A stretch of DNA of 43,112 nucleotides from an uncultured Bacteroides sp. (GCA_947074275.1 CAMTPA010000020.1:1-43112), one strand, 5' to 3'. Counted from the first letter of the stretch, positions 8,766 to 19,300 are shown. The notes: generated from the letters alone by a model not told the origin. Translations and numbers: made by a program.

Positions 8766-9716
8766 TTAATCCAAAGGATAAGTATCAAAAGCATAAAGTT
8801 CGGTAGAGAGGTATCGTTCACCCGTATCGGGTAGTAGAGTTACAATTTGCTTATCCGCAAACTCTGGTCGCAAAGCGATTTGTTGCGCAGCATACACTGC
8901 CGCTCCCGAAGAAATGCCAGCTAATAACCCTTCGGTAGAAGCAAGTTCACGTCCACCACGAATCGCCTCATCATCGCTCACGGTCACCACCTCGTCTATG
9001 TATGAAGCATCGTAAATTTCAGGCACGAAGTTGGCACCTATTCCTTGTATCCGATGGTTTCCAGCCTTTCCACCCGATAGAATTGGCGATGATTGCGGTT
9101 CAACAGCCACCACGTAAACAGCAGGGTTGTGTTTCTTGAGAGCTTTTGCCACACCTGTAATCGTGCCTCCTGTTCCCACACACGCTACAAATACATCCAC
9201 CTTTCCATCCGTATCGTTCCAAATTTCCTCTCCAGTGGTTTGTTCGTGAATGGCAGGGTTTGCTTGATTTTCGAACTGCTGCAAAATTACAGCTCCAGAA
9301 ATACTATTTTTCAATTCATTCGCTTTAGCCACCGACCCAATCATACCCGTTTCACCATCGGTCAGCACAATTTCTGCCCCCAAAGCTTTGAGTAGGTTGC
9401 GACGTTCAATACTCATTGTTTCAGGCATTGTTAGTATCAGCTTATACCCTTTTACAATCGATACCATCGCCAATCCCACTCCTGTGTTTCCGCTGGTCGG
9501 TTCTATTATTGTAGCGCCGGGATGCAACACACCATTTCGTTCAGCCTTTTCAATCATTCCCAAAGCTACTCGGTCTTTTACACTACCTGCGGGGTTGAAC
9601 GACTCTAATTTTGCCAACAAGGGCTTTTTCAAATTGTGTCTACGGCTATAAGCTGCCAACTCCATAAGTGGAGTGTTTCCGATTAATTCGGTCAAGTTCT
9701 TAGCAATCTTTCTCAT
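8766..9716 (-). CDS. cysK: Cysteine synthase A (O-acetylserine sulfhydrylase)
   Basis: A PLP enzyme making cysteine from O-acetylserine and sulfide. The 316 residues match the family. The PLP lysine is Lys47 in NPAGSVKDR, the phosphate/substrate loop is PTSGNTGVGLA, and the cysteine-synthase stretch GGKAGNHRIQGIGANFVP follows in the second half. The C-terminal GERYLST is also typical. It is divergent from the LtaS-like gene, and a -7 element on each strand fits in the 91-base gap. A TPR gene follows in the same direction. Confidence 0.96.
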   Translation of the reverse strand: MRKIAKNLTELIGNTPLMELAAYSRRHNLKKPLLAKLESFNPAGSVKDRVALGMIEKAERNGVLHPGATIIEPTSGNTGVGLAMVSIVKGYKLILTMPETMSIERRNLLKALGAEIVLTDGETGMIGSVAKANELKNSISGAVILQQFENQANPAIHEQTTGEEIWNDTDGKVDVFVACVGTGGTITGVAKALKKHNPAVYVVAVEPQSSPILSGGKAGNHRIQGIGANFVPEIYDASYIDEVVTVSDDEAIRGGRELASTEGLLAGISSGAAVYAAQQIALRPEFADKQIVTLLPDTGERYLSTELYAFDTYPLD

Positions 9717-9748
9717 TGTAAGATTTCTTTTTGCATAATGTATTTGCG

Positions 9749-9756
9749 CAAAGATA
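9749..9756 (-). promoter_or_regulatory. -7 element for cysK
   Basis: Reads TATCTTTG on the minus strand, an exact TAnnTTTG match 33 bases before the cysK ATG, implying a leader near 26 bases. It is only 13 bases from the divergent element at 9770-9777, so the two promoters probably overlap. Confidence 0.5.
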
Positions 9757-9769
9757 TAGAAAAGAGTAT

Positions 9770-9777
9770 TACCTTTG
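9770..9777 (+). promoter_or_regulatory. -7 element for the LtaS-like gene
   Basis: TACCTTTG, exact TAnnTTTG, 31 bases before the ATG at 9808. A TTTG at 9743-9746 lies 23 bases upstream, a little too far for the usual -33 spacing. Confidence 0.5.
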
Positions 9778-9807
9778 TATGCGTTCCATATTTTTAAATG
9801 ATTTACA

Positions 9808-11637
9808 ATGAAAAGAAGGCTTTTTCAGCTTATTATTATCTATCTTCTATTTGTTTTGATTTTCGTATTGCAGAAACCTTTGTTTATGCTCTATTATCAT
9901 CATCTTTTCGATGATACAACAGCGAGCCAGTGGTTTCAGGTTGTTTGGAATGGACTACCACTCGATTTCTCTTTTGCTGGCTACCTCACCATCATACCCG
10001 GATTACTCATTATTGCGTCTGTGTGGACACTTAACACACTACTCAAAAAAATATTTCAAATCTACTTTCTTATCACCGCTTTCTTCATTGCGTCTGTTTT
10101 CACTTTAGATATCGGTCTGTACGATTACTGGGGGTTCCGACTGGACTCCACTCCCCTTTTCTACTTTTTTTCATCTCCCAAAGACGCTTTTGCCAGCGTT
10201 AGTTTTTGGATGATAGCACTTGGATTTATCGTAACGCTTGTCTATACAGCCATTATCTATTTATTGTTATCTTTCACGCCACCTAATAAAGATTCTCTTA
10301 GAATCCCTTTCCATCGAATGAATGAAAGCATCGTATTACTGCTTGTCACGGCATTGCTCTTCATTCCTATTCGTGGCGGATTCACAGTCTCCACTATGAA
10401 TATCGGAAAGGTCTATTTCAGCGAAAACCAACGTTTAAATCACGCCGCCATCAATCCTTGCTTTAGTTTTATCGATTCGTTTGCACGACAAACGAAATTT
10501 GAAGAGCAATATCGTTTTTTAGAAGCAGAAGAGGCCGACCGCTTGTTTGCCGAACTGATAGAAACCAACAAAACCGACAGTGTGCCCAAACTGCTCAACA
10601 CCATTCGCCCCAACATCATTATGATTGTGATGGAAAGTTTCTCGTCGCATTTGATGCAATCGCTTGGTGGCGAAGTAGCTGTAGCAGAACAACTTGACAG
10701 CATTGCAGGTGAAGGAGTATTATTCACTAATTTCTACGCCAACAGCTTCCGCACCGATCGTGGTTTGGTATCTATATTTAGTGGTTATCCAGCACAACCC
10801 ACCACCAGTATTATGAAGTACACACGCAAAACACAAAGTTTGCCTTCTATCCCTAAATCTCTAAAAGCAGAGGGCTACAACTTGTATTATTATTATGGTG
10901 GCGATGCCGATTTCACTAATATGCGTTCTTATCTTGTGTCGATGGGGATAGATAATATTGTTTGTGATAAGAATTTCCCTGCTTCACAACGATTAAGCAA
11001 GTGGGGCGCACACGACGATGTGGTTTTCGATAAGCTATGGGACAACTTAAACAATCATCAGATTAAAGAACCTTTCTTGGCAATGTTACAGACATCAAGC
11101 AGTCACGAACCATTTGATGTGCCCTATCAAAAGCTCGACGACCCACGCCTGAACGCTTTTGCCTATACCGATGAGTGTATTGGTAAATTTATCAAAGAGC
11201 TAAAAAAATCACCATTTTGGAACAACACATTGGTTGTTTTAGTACCCGACCATTTAGGAGTATATCCTTATCATATAACCAACGAGTCGGTAGAGCGTTT
11301 TCAAATCCCTCTTATCTTTGCTGGCGGAGCTGTGAACGAACCTAAACATATCGACACAATGGGTTCACAAATAGACATTGCAGCTACTTTGCTGGCACAA
11401 CTCGATATTCCGCACGCGGATTTCACATTCAGCAAAAACCTGCTCAACCCCTCTTCTCCACACTTTGCTTTTTTCACTATTCCCAATTTCTTTGGTTGGG
11501 TCACGCCTGATAATGAGGTGATTTACGATTGTACATCAAACACGGTTATCACCGAAAAAGGAGAGAACAAGGAATTGAGCCTGAAGAAAGGACAAGCTTT
11601 TCTTCAAAAATTATACGATGATATTGCAAAAAGATAA
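9808..11637 (+). CDS. LtaS-like alkaline-phosphatase-superfamily membrane protein
   Basis: A 609-residue protein with about five N-terminal membrane helices (residues about 5-205) and an extracytoplasmic sulfatase-like domain. Metal and nucleophile positions of the LtaS/phosphoglycerol-transferase type are present: Glu276 in IVMESFSSH, the candidate nucleophile Thr316 in SFRTDRG, and Asp481-His482 in VLVPDHLG. Family members move phosphoglycerol or phosphoethanolamine groups from lipids to glycans or lipids. In a Gram-negative bacterium the acceptor is unlikely to be lipoteichoic acid, and the substrate is not predictable here. A PAP2 phosphatase gene follows after 14 bases, suggesting linked lipid-phosphate chemistry. 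Confidence 0.9.
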   Translation: MKRRLFQLIIIYLLFVLIFVLQKPLFMLYYHHLFDDTTASQWFQVVWNGLPLDFSFAGYLTIIPGLLIIASVWTLNTLLKKIFQIYFLITAFFIASVFTLDIGLYDYWGFRLDSTPLFYFFSSPKDAFASVSFWMIALGFIVTLVYTAIIYLLLSFTPPNKDSLRIPFHRMNESIVLLLVTALLFIPIRGGFTVSTMNIGKVYFSENQRLNHAAINPCFSFIDSFARQTKFEEQYRFLEAEEADRLFAELIETNKTDSVPKLLNTIRPNIIMIVMESFSSHLMQSLGGEVAVAEQLDSIAGEGVLFTNFYANSFRTDRGLVSIFSGYPAQPTTSIMKYTRKTQSLPSIPKSLKAEGYNLYYYYGGDADFTNMRSYLVSMGIDNIVCDKNFPASQRLSKWGAHDDVVFDKLWDNLNNHQIKEPFLAMLQTSSSHEPFDVPYQKLDDPRLNAFAYTDECIGKFIKELKKSPFWNNTLVVLVPDHLGVYPYHITNESVERFQIPLIFAGGAVNEPKHIDTMGSQIDIAATLLAQLDIPHADFTFSKNLLNPSSPHFAFFTIPNFFGWVTPDNEVIYDCTSNTVITEKGENKELSLKKGQAFLQKLYDDIAKR

Positions 11638-11651
11638 ATAATAAACGAAAG

Positions 11652-12314
11652 ATGACAAACGAATTAATCCAAAATCTGGCAAATGCCGATCAAAGTTTTT
11701 TTTTGTACCTCAACAGTTTTCACAACACGTTTTGGGACTATTTTATGAGTGTGTTCACGGGAAAATTTATTTGGATTCCGATGTATGCAAGCATCTTGTA
11801 TGTGCTAATAAGAAACTACCATTGGAAAACGGTGTTGTTCTGCCTGATAGCCATAGCACTCACCATTACCTTTGCCGATCAGATTTGTGCCAGTGTTATC
11901 CGTCCTATTGTAGAGCGTCCTCGTCCATCCAGTGAAGCAAGCCCCATTGCCGATTTGGTGTATATTGTAAACGGTCGGCGTGGAGGTGGTTATGGTTTTC
12001 CATCGTGCCACGCATCCAATTCTTTCGGACTTGCATTCTTTCTTATCTTTTTATTTCGTAAAAGATGGCTTAGTTTCTTCATCTGTTGCTGGGCCATTAT
12101 CAATTGTTACACACGCATCTATTTGGGATTGCACTACCCTGGCGACCTTATCGTAGGAATGCTTCTTGGAGGTTGTGGAGCCGCTATCACCTATTTTCTG
12201 TTGCGACTGGTTACAAAAGAAAACTTCCACAATGCACAACATACCTCAAGCATTGTGTATGTCGGTTTATTAACCACCATTGGGATTGCTATTTATGCAG
12301 GCATTGCGTCCTAA
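11652..12314 (+). CDS. PAP2-family membrane phosphatase
   Basis: A 220-residue integral membrane protein of the type 2 phosphatidic acid phosphatase family, which removes phosphate from lipid phosphates (for example undecaprenyl diphosphate, phosphatidylglycerol phosphate or lipid A). Motifs are Arg84-x6-Arg91-Pro92, PSCH (117-120, catalytic His120) and R155-x5-H161-x3-D165. The first residue of motif 1 is Arg where Lys is usual. Around five to six hydrophobic helices surround the motifs. It follows the LtaS-like gene closely and is likely in the same operon. It could recycle diacylglycerol- or undecaprenyl-linked products of that enzyme, which is an inference. Confidence 0.92.
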   Translation: MTNELIQNLANADQSFFLYLNSFHNTFWDYFMSVFTGKFIWIPMYASILYVLIRNYHWKTVLFCLIAIALTITFADQICASVIRPIVERPRPSSEASPIADLVYIVNGRRGGGYGFPSCHASNSFGLAFFLIFLFRKRWLSFFICCWAIINCYTRIYLGLHYPGDLIVGMLLGGCGAAITYFLLRLVTKENFHNAQHTSSIVYVGLLTTIGIAIYAGIAS

Positions 12315-12384
12315 GACTATCAGACTATCACTTTTTTAAATAAAATATCCTAAACAAAGCGTTGTTGCAAAGAAATAATACGAT

Positions 12385-12392
12385 TACATTTG
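12385..12392 (+). promoter_or_regulatory. Promoter of the tyrosine phosphatase gene
   Basis: TACATTTG (exact -7 match) with TTG at 12362-12364, 20 bases upstream, as a -33 element. It predicts transcription from about 12399. This rules out the in-frame TTG at 12390 as a start codon and supports ATG 12411. Confidence 0.55.
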
Positions 12393-12410
12393 TTTTTATT
12401 AGAAAAACAG

Positions 12411-13142
12411 ATGGTTATGAAAGAAGAAGATAAAAAACTGTGGTTGCTACCTATGCACGGCGCACACAATATGCGCGATTTAGGAGGATTTAAAAACGTT
12501 TTTGGTAAAAACGTAAAATACAAGAAGATGTTTCGAGCCGACGATTTAACGTCACTCACCTCCGAAGACTTAGATTATCTAAGTCGTTTGCCTGTGCGTA
12601 TGGTTATCGATTTCAGGAGCACAAGCGAAATTCAAAATGCCATCGATCACCTGCCACAAACGGTATCAAAATACATCAAACTCCCCATCGAAGCGGGCAA
12701 TATCAACGAAATAGATATAAGTGGCATCGAAAGTGCCGAAGAGTTGATGAAAAAGGTATATGCCACCATTGTGCGCGAGTCGCAAGAGCAATTCAAGAAG
12801 TTTTTTGAGTTGATTATGGACAAGAGCCATACTCCTGTCATATTTCATTGCACTGCTGGAAAAGATCGGACTGGCGTTGCCTCCGCATTATTTCTTTCGG
12901 CATTGATGGTAGACCGCAACGATATTATTGAAGATTATATGCGTTCTAAAGAGTGTTTAAACGGCAAATATGGAGCTATTATCGAAAAGTATCCCGAATT
13001 GGAATCACTGCTCACCGTAAAGAAGGAATATCTTATGGAAGCATTCCGAGTAATAGATGAAGAGTATGAAGGCATCGAAAATTACTTAGTGAATCATCTA
13101 AATGTAGAAGTAGCTAATTTACGTGAACTTTATACTGAATAG
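12411..13142 (+). CDS. Tyrosine/dual-specificity phosphatase family protein
   Basis: A 243-residue cytoplasmic phosphatase of the Tyr_phosphatase3 type (Mycobacterium PtpB-like). The signature P-loop HCTAGKDRTG contains catalytic Cys147 and the family-typical Lys-Asp in the loop. N-terminal features AHNMRDLGG and FRADDLTSLT are the usual companions. Members act on phosphotyrosine proteins or on phosphoinositides, and the target here is unknown. Start ATG 12411 is preferred over a TTG at 12390, which overlaps the promoter; ATG 12417 is also possible. No signal peptide. Confidence 0.9.
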   Translation: MVMKEEDKKLWLLPMHGAHNMRDLGGFKNVFGKNVKYKKMFRADDLTSLTSEDLDYLSRLPVRMVIDFRSTSEIQNAIDHLPQTVSKYIKLPIEAGNINEIDISGIESAEELMKKVYATIVRESQEQFKKFFELIMDKSHTPVIFHCTAGKDRTGVASALFLSALMVDRNDIIEDYMRSKECLNGKYGAIIEKYPELESLLTVKKEYLMEAFRVIDEEYEGIENYLVNHLNVEVANLRELYTE

Positions 13143-13156
13143 AATCTTTTTTGAAC

Positions 13157-13164
13157 TACTTTTG
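13157..13164 (+). promoter_or_regulatory. -7 element for the amidase gene
   Basis: TACTTTTG, exact TAnnTTTG, 30 bases before ATG 13194. It places the start of transcription near 13171, so the in-frame TTG at 13173 would be at the very 5' end and the ATG is the likely start. Confidence 0.45.
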
Positions 13165-13193
13165 TAGTAATATTGATTATTTACTGCACCTGT

Positions 13194-16091
13194 ATGAAAA
13201 GATTTTATGGTTTGCTCCTGATTGTACTGTTTTTAGCGACCGATGCGGCTTTCGCACAAAGTAATGAGCCACAAATAGAAAGATTGCTAAAAGAGTTTTG
13301 GAGTTCTTATCAGCCAACAGCAAAAATCAATCAGCCCACATTGCAGAGCTTCAACATTGATGCAAACCAAAAGTTGGTTTCTGTCATTGTGTCCGAAAGT
13401 TTAGCCTATCAACCATTCACTCCTACTACGGTAGATGCGCTTTATCGCAGCGTAAAAGCGATGCTTCCAAAAACATACAGCAGATACGAACTAAAAATTT
13501 ATGCAGGCAGCAAGCTTATAGACGATTTAGTGCCCAATGCCTATCGCAATAAAAAAAAGGATAAAGAGCGACTTCTCTTGAACCTTCATCACAAAAGCGC
13601 ACCGTGGGTACAGCCCATTTCAAAATCTTACGAACCATCGCGCGGATTGCAAAATCATCACATAGCTGTGTGGCAAAGCCACGGTGCTTACTATAAAAAT
13701 GATAAAAGAGAATGGGGCTGGCAACGTCCCAATCTTTTTTGTACCACCGAAGACTTATTCACTCAATCGTTTGTAGTTCCCTACATCATCCCAATGCTCG
13801 AAAATGCAGGTGCTTGCGTGTTTACACCGCGCGAACGAGACACTCAGCTTAGCGAAGTGATTGTAGACAACGACACTCCCAATGGAAGCATCTATCTCGA
13901 AATGAAGAGCCGAAAAGCGCAATGGGCTACTACCGACACCAAAGGCTTTGCACAAAGAAAATCGGTCTATCAAGATGGTGATAATCCTTTCATCGCCGGC
14001 ACAGCACGCTATACCAATACCGAAAAGAAAAAAGATAAAGCTTTTGCGCAGTGGATTCCTACCATTCCACAATCGGGCGAATATGCAGTTTATGTTTCCT
14101 ACCAAACATTGCCCAATAGTATATCGGATGCTAAATATCTGGTGTTTCACAAAGGAGGCATCAGCGAGTTTCAAGTTAACCAACAGATAGGTGGTGGCAC
14201 GTGGGTCTATCTGGGCACATTCAATTTTGACAAAGGAAACAACCACACAGGTATGGTGGTGCTAAGTAATGAAAGCAAAGAAAAAGGAGTAGTATGTGCC
14301 GATGCAGTCCGCTTCGGTGGTGGTATGGGCAACATTGCACGTGGTGGCGCAGTGAGCCAATTGCCTCGCTACCTCGAAGGAGCACGCTACAATGCCCAAT
14401 GGAGTGGAATGCCCTACGAAGTGTATGCTGGCAGAAAAGGAGAAAACGATTACATTGATGATATCAACACCCGTTCGCAAATGGCAAACTACCTATCAGG
14501 TGGTTCGGTGTTTAATGCTTCACAGGCAGGCTTAGGCGTTCCACTTGAGATGTGTATGGCTTTTCACAGCGATGCCGGATACAGTGCCTCAGATGAAATC
14601 ATCGGTTCGCTGGGTATCTTCACTACCGATTTCAACAACGGCGTGCTTGCTGCAGGAACAAATCGCTACGCCTCGCGCGATTTATCGGACTTGCTACTTA
14701 CCCAAATCACAAACGACGTGAAGGCTACATACAAACTTCCGTGGACACGGCGTGCTATGTGGGATCGCAATTACAGCGAAACACGCATTCCATCGGTAGC
14801 CTCAACCATCATCGAAATGCTTTCTCATCAAAACTTTGCCGATATGCGCTTGGCTCACGACCCCAATTTCAAATTCACTTTATCAAGAGCTATCTACAAA
14901 GGCGCACTCAAGTATCTTGCTGAACAACACGGCAAGGAATATGTAGTTCAACCATTGCCCATCAGCCATTTTGCCATAGAGTTTGGAAAAAAGAAAAACA
15001 CGCTCAATCTTACTTGGCATGGCGAAGAAGATCCACTCGAACCAACTGCATCGCCACAAGATTACGTTGTTTACACGGCAATGGGCGATGGAAGTTTCGA
15101 TAATGGCACGTTAGTAAAGAAGAACAACTACACCATTAAAGTAGAGCCAGGTATCATTTATTCATTCAAGATAACAGCTGTAAACAAAGGTGGAGAGAGT
15201 TTCCCATCCGAAACCCTTTGTGCCTACATCGCTCCTCGTGCGCAAGGCGAAGTTCTAATTGTAAATGGATTCAATCGTTTGAGTGGCCCAGCAGTAATAA
15301 ACACCTCCACAACAGCTGGTTTTGATATAAACCAAGATCCCGGTGTGGCTTATCACAAAAACATATCACTTTGTGGAGCACAAACGGTATTCGACCGCAA
15401 GCAAGGTGGCAAAGAGGGCAAAACTGCTTTGGGTTATAGCGGCAGTGAGTGGGAAGGTAAAACCATTGCTGGAAACACGTTCGATTACACTTATCTTCAC
15501 GGTAAAGCCATTCAAGCTGCCGGCGGCTACAGTTTTGTGTCGTGTAGCGATGAGGCTGTAGAAAATGGTGTGGTGCAGTTGGAACGCTACAACGTGGTAG
15601 ATTTACTATTGGGGTTAGAAAAAGAGGACGCTGCCAATTTGAAATATTACAAAACATTCTCTTCGCCGATGCAACGCGCACTCACCTCTTATTGCAGTGC
15701 AGGCGGCAATCTTTTGATTAGTGGTGCCTATGTAGCAAGCGATATGAACACCACGCAAGGCAATCGTCAGTTTACCGAGCAACTTCTGAAATATAAATAT
15801 GGTGGCACACCTGTCAATAAGCAATCGGGAGCCATCAATGGGTTGAATCTCACGCTATCTATACCCCGGCAAGCCAACGAAAACTTTTATGCGGTGACAT
15901 CGCCCGACTGCCTTATTCCTACCAGTAATGCCTTTTCGGTGTTTGCCTACTCACCCGGAAAAGAGAGTGCCGCTATCGCCTACAAAGGAGACTACCGCAC
16001 CTTCGTGCTCGGTTTCCCGTTCGAAAGCATTCAATCCGAGGCACAGCGTGCTACTGTTATGGCATCTATTCTTCAGTTTTTCGGAAAGTAG
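13194..16091 (+). CDS. Secreted N-acetylmuramoyl-L-alanine amidase-like protein with golvesin and FnIII domains
   Basis: A 965-residue exported protein. The signal peptide is MKRFYGLLLIVLFLATDAAFA, cut before Gln. An Amidase_3-like peptidase is split in two. The first part includes AVWQSHGAYY and TPRERDTQ (about residues 155-225). The second includes YIDDINTRSQMANYL, AFHSDAG and a PSVASTIIEMLSHQNFADM stretch (about 415-580). Between them is a beta-rich golvesin-C/xanthan-lyase-like domain (about 260-390, from AQWIPTIPQSGEYAVYVSY to CADAVRFGGG). A fibronectin type III domain follows (about 610-680) and then a roughly 280-residue C-terminal domain I do not recognise. Peptidoglycan cleavage is the expected role, but zinc ligands were not individually confirmed. 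Alternative database names would be 'xanthan lyase' or 'golvesin domain protein'. Confidence 0.8.
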   Translation: MKRFYGLLLIVLFLATDAAFAQSNEPQIERLLKEFWSSYQPTAKINQPTLQSFNIDANQKLVSVIVSESLAYQPFTPTTVDALYRSVKAMLPKTYSRYELKIYAGSKLIDDLVPNAYRNKKKDKERLLLNLHHKSAPWVQPISKSYEPSRGLQNHHIAVWQSHGAYYKNDKREWGWQRPNLFCTTEDLFTQSFVVPYIIPMLENAGACVFTPRERDTQLSEVIVDNDTPNGSIYLEMKSRKAQWATTDTKGFAQRKSVYQDGDNPFIAGTARYTNTEKKKDKAFAQWIPTIPQSGEYAVYVSYQTLPNSISDAKYLVFHKGGISEFQVNQQIGGGTWVYLGTFNFDKGNNHTGMVVLSNESKEKGVVCADAVRFGGGMGNIARGGAVSQLPRYLEGARYNAQWSGMPYEVYAGRKGENDYIDDINTRSQMANYLSGGSVFNASQAGLGVPLEMCMAFHSDAGYSASDEIIGSLGIFTTDFNNGVLAAGTNRYASRDLSDLLLTQITNDVKATYKLPWTRRAMWDRNYSETRIPSVASTIIEMLSHQNFADMRLAHDPNFKFTLSRAIYKGALKYLAEQHGKEYVVQPLPISHFAIEFGKKKNTLNLTWHGEEDPLEPTASPQDYVVYTAMGDGSFDNGTLVKKNNYTIKVEPGIIYSFKITAVNKGGESFPSETLCAYIAPRAQGEVLIVNGFNRLSGPAVINTSTTAGFDINQDPGVAYHKNISLCGAQTVFDRKQGGKEGKTALGYSGSEWEGKTIAGNTFDYTYLHGKAIQAAGGYSFVSCSDEAVENGVVQLERYNVVDLLLGLEKEDAANLKYYKTFSSPMQRALTSYCSAGGNLLISGAYVASDMNTTQGNRQFTEQLLKYKYGGTPVNKQSGAINGLNLTLSIPRQANENFYAVTSPDCLIPTSNAFSVFAYSPGKESAAIAYKGDYRTFVLGFPFESIQSEAQRATVMASILQFFGK

Positions 16092-16093
16092 AT

Positions 16094-16121
16094 AATTGAG
16101 TTAAGCAGTAATAACTCGATT
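16094..16121 (+). terminator. Possible terminator after the amidase gene
   Basis: AATTGAGTTA (16094-16103) pairs with TAACTCGATT (16112-16121), with one G-U, around an 8-base loop, followed by a T-rich stretch. It starts three bases after the stop codon. The stem is AT-rich and only moderately stable. Confidence 0.4.
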
Positions 16122-16306
16122 TATTGTCATTGTATTTAGTTATAATCATTCCAATAAAATATTTCGGATATTTCATAAAAACTTTTCAAATCTATTTTCA
16201 TTCGTTTCAGATACTATTTCAGCTACCTCAGTCCCAAAACATTATATATACACAATCAAGTAGCTATTTTTACCCCTAAAAAGGAATCTTAATAAACCAT
16301 TTGTTT

Positions 16307-19300
16307 ATGCTCAACTCGATTGTGAAATTTTCGATAAAGAAAAAACTCTTTATTGGAATTATGACTTTATTGCTATTTTTTGCTGGAATCTATTCAATGT
16401 TGACGCTGCCCATCGACGCAGTGCCCGATATTACTAATAATCAGGTGCAAATTGTGACAATTTCACCAACCTTAGCACCGCAGGAAGTAGAACAGCTCAT
16501 CACTATGCCAATAGAAATAGCAATGAGCAACATTATGAATGTAGAAGAAATACGCTCTGTAAGCCGTTTTGGTTTATCTTTGGTTACCGTGGTATTTAAA
16601 GAGAGTGTAGCCACACTGGATGCACGTCAACTAATCAATGAACAAATACAATCTGTTAGTGGGGAAATACCAGCAGAACTTGGCGTACCCGAAATGATGC
16701 CTATCACAACTGGTCTTGGAGAAATTTACCAATACATTCTTCGAGTAGAACCTGGATACGAAAACAAATATAATGCTATGGAGCTACGCACCATCCAAGA
16801 TTGGATTGTGAAACGCCAACTTTCGGGCATACCAGGCATAGTAGAGATTAATAGTTTTGGAGGATACCTGAAACAATATGAAGTAGCTGTAGACCCTGAT
16901 GCACTCTACTCACTCAACATCACCCTTAGTGAAGTATTTGATGCCCTGAGCCAGAACAATCAAAACACAGGAGGTAGCTATATAGAGAAAGGTAAAAACG
17001 CTTACTACATACGTTCGGAGGGAATGATTAGTAAACTCGAAGATATAGAAAAGATTGTTATAACCAACAGGAATGGCATACCTATACATATAGATGATTT
17101 AGCCAGTGTGCGATTCGGTTCGCCCAAACGTTTTGGAGCTATGACCAAGGACGGAGAAGGCGAATGTGTTGGAGGTATTGCTTTGATGCTAAAAGGAGCT
17201 AATGCCAATGTAGTGACTGCTACACTCGAAGAACGTGTTGAAAAAATACAGAATTTATTGCCCGAAGGTGTAAGCATTGAACCTTATCTAAACCGCTCAC
17301 AGCTTGTCACTCGCAATATTTCGACAGTAGTTTACAACCTTATCGAAGGAGCTATCATCGTTTTTGTCATACTGATAATCTTCTTAGGCAATGTTCGCGC
17401 AGGTATTATCGTGGCATCCGTTATCCCGTTATCCATGCTTTTTGGTTTCATTATGATGCGCATATTTGGGGTTACCGCCAATCTAATGAGTCTTGGAGCT
17501 ATCGACTTTGGAATCGTAGTAGATGGTTCTATTGTAATTGTAGAGGGGATATTGGCACATCTTTATAGTAAATCTTTTAAAGGCCGCACCTTATCGCCAA
17601 CCGAAATGAATGCCGAAGTAGAGCGTGGCGCATCTGGAGTAGTGCGTTCGGCTACTTTTGCGGTGTTCATCATTCTAATCGTTTTTTTTCCAATTCTTAC
17701 CCTGAATGGTATCGAGGGTAAGTATTTCACCCCAATGGCAAAGACATTGGTGTTTTGCATCATAGGCGCATTACTTCTTTCGTTGACTTACGTGCCTATG
17801 ATGGCCTCATTATTTTTGAAACACACCATTGTTGACAAACCTACTATTGCCGATCGTTTTTTCGGCTGGTTAAACATAGGTTATCAGCACATACTAAACT
17901 TCTGTATTCGATTTAAATGGTGGACAATCAGTGTAGCATTTGCTGGATTAATAGGTTCTATATTTCTCTTTACACGATTGGGAGCAGAATTTATACCAAC
18001 GCTCGACGAAGGAGACTTTGCCATGCAAATGACACTTCCGGCAGGTAGCTCATTATCCGAAAGTATCGATGTGGCAAACGAAGCTGAAAGGACATTGATG
18101 ACAAGTTTCCCTGAAATCAAACATGTAGTATCTAAAATAGGTACAGCCGAAGTGCCTACCGACCCTATGGCGGTAGAAGATGCTGATATTATGATAGTGA
18201 TGAAACCATTCAAAGAGTGGACATCGGCCACAAGCCGTGCCGAGATGGTTGAGAAAATGAAGACGGCTTTAGAGCCGTTGTCAGACCGAGCCGAATTCAA
18301 CTTCTCACAACCTATACAATTGCGGTTTAATGAACTAATGACTGGTGCTAAAGCAGATATTGCCGTAAAGCTCTACGGAGAAGATACACACGAGTTGTTT
18401 GAGCGAGCAAAAGAAGCAGCCAAATATGTAGAGCAAGTGCCTGGAGCTGCCGACGTGATAGTGGAGCAAACAATGGGACTACCTCAATTGGTAGTGGCAT
18501 ATAATCGCGACAAGATAGCACGTTATGGAGTGAATATTCAAGAGCTAAATGATATGATTCGCACAGCTTATGCAGGCGAAGTGAGCGGTGTAGTATTCGA
18601 AAATGAACGCCGTTTCGACTTGGTAGTGCGATTGGATGAAAATAAAGTGTCGGATTTAAACTTAGATCGTCTGTTTATACGCACATCCGAGGGTATTCAA
18701 ATACCGATTAGCGAGTTTGCAACCATCGACCTTGTAGAAGGCCCACTACAGATTAATCGTGATGCAACCAAACGACGTATCGTAATAGGCGTGAATGTGC
18801 GCGATGCAGATATTCAGCAAGTAGTAGAGCAAATACAACAGACATTGGAGCAGAACATCTCGCTAAAACCAGGCTATTATTTTGAATATGGCGGTCAGTT
18901 CGAGAATCTACAAAATGCCATACGCACATTGTCCATCGTTATTCCGATAGCACTTTTACTCATACTTTTTATTCTGTTTTTTGCATTCAAAAATCTCACC
19001 TATACACTCATTGTATTTTCTACCGTGCCACTTTCGTTGATAGGCGGTATCGTGGCCTTATGGATTCGTGGGTTACCTTTCAGCATATCGGCTGGAGTAG
19101 GATTCATAGCATTGTTTGGCGTGGCAGTATTAAATGGTATTTTGATGCTAAATCATTTCAATGATTTACGCCGCCAAAACCAACACTCGCTTACCACAAA
19201 CCAAATCATTAAACATGGCACTCCGCATTTGCTACGCCCTGTTTTTCTGACTGGACTTGTGGCATCAATGGGATTTGTGCCGATGGCTATTGCCACATCG

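Noticed and set aside
12315..12330. Tandem GACTATCA x2 followed by a T-run after the PAP2 gene
   Set aside because: Too short to call a repeat element, and without an inverted repeat it is not an intrinsic terminator.
13755..14246. Long minus-strand open frame inside the amidase gene
   Set aside because: It is antisense to a clearly coding sequence with intact domains and shows no recognisable protein pattern. The same applies to minus-strand frames at 15271-15681 and 24745-25242.
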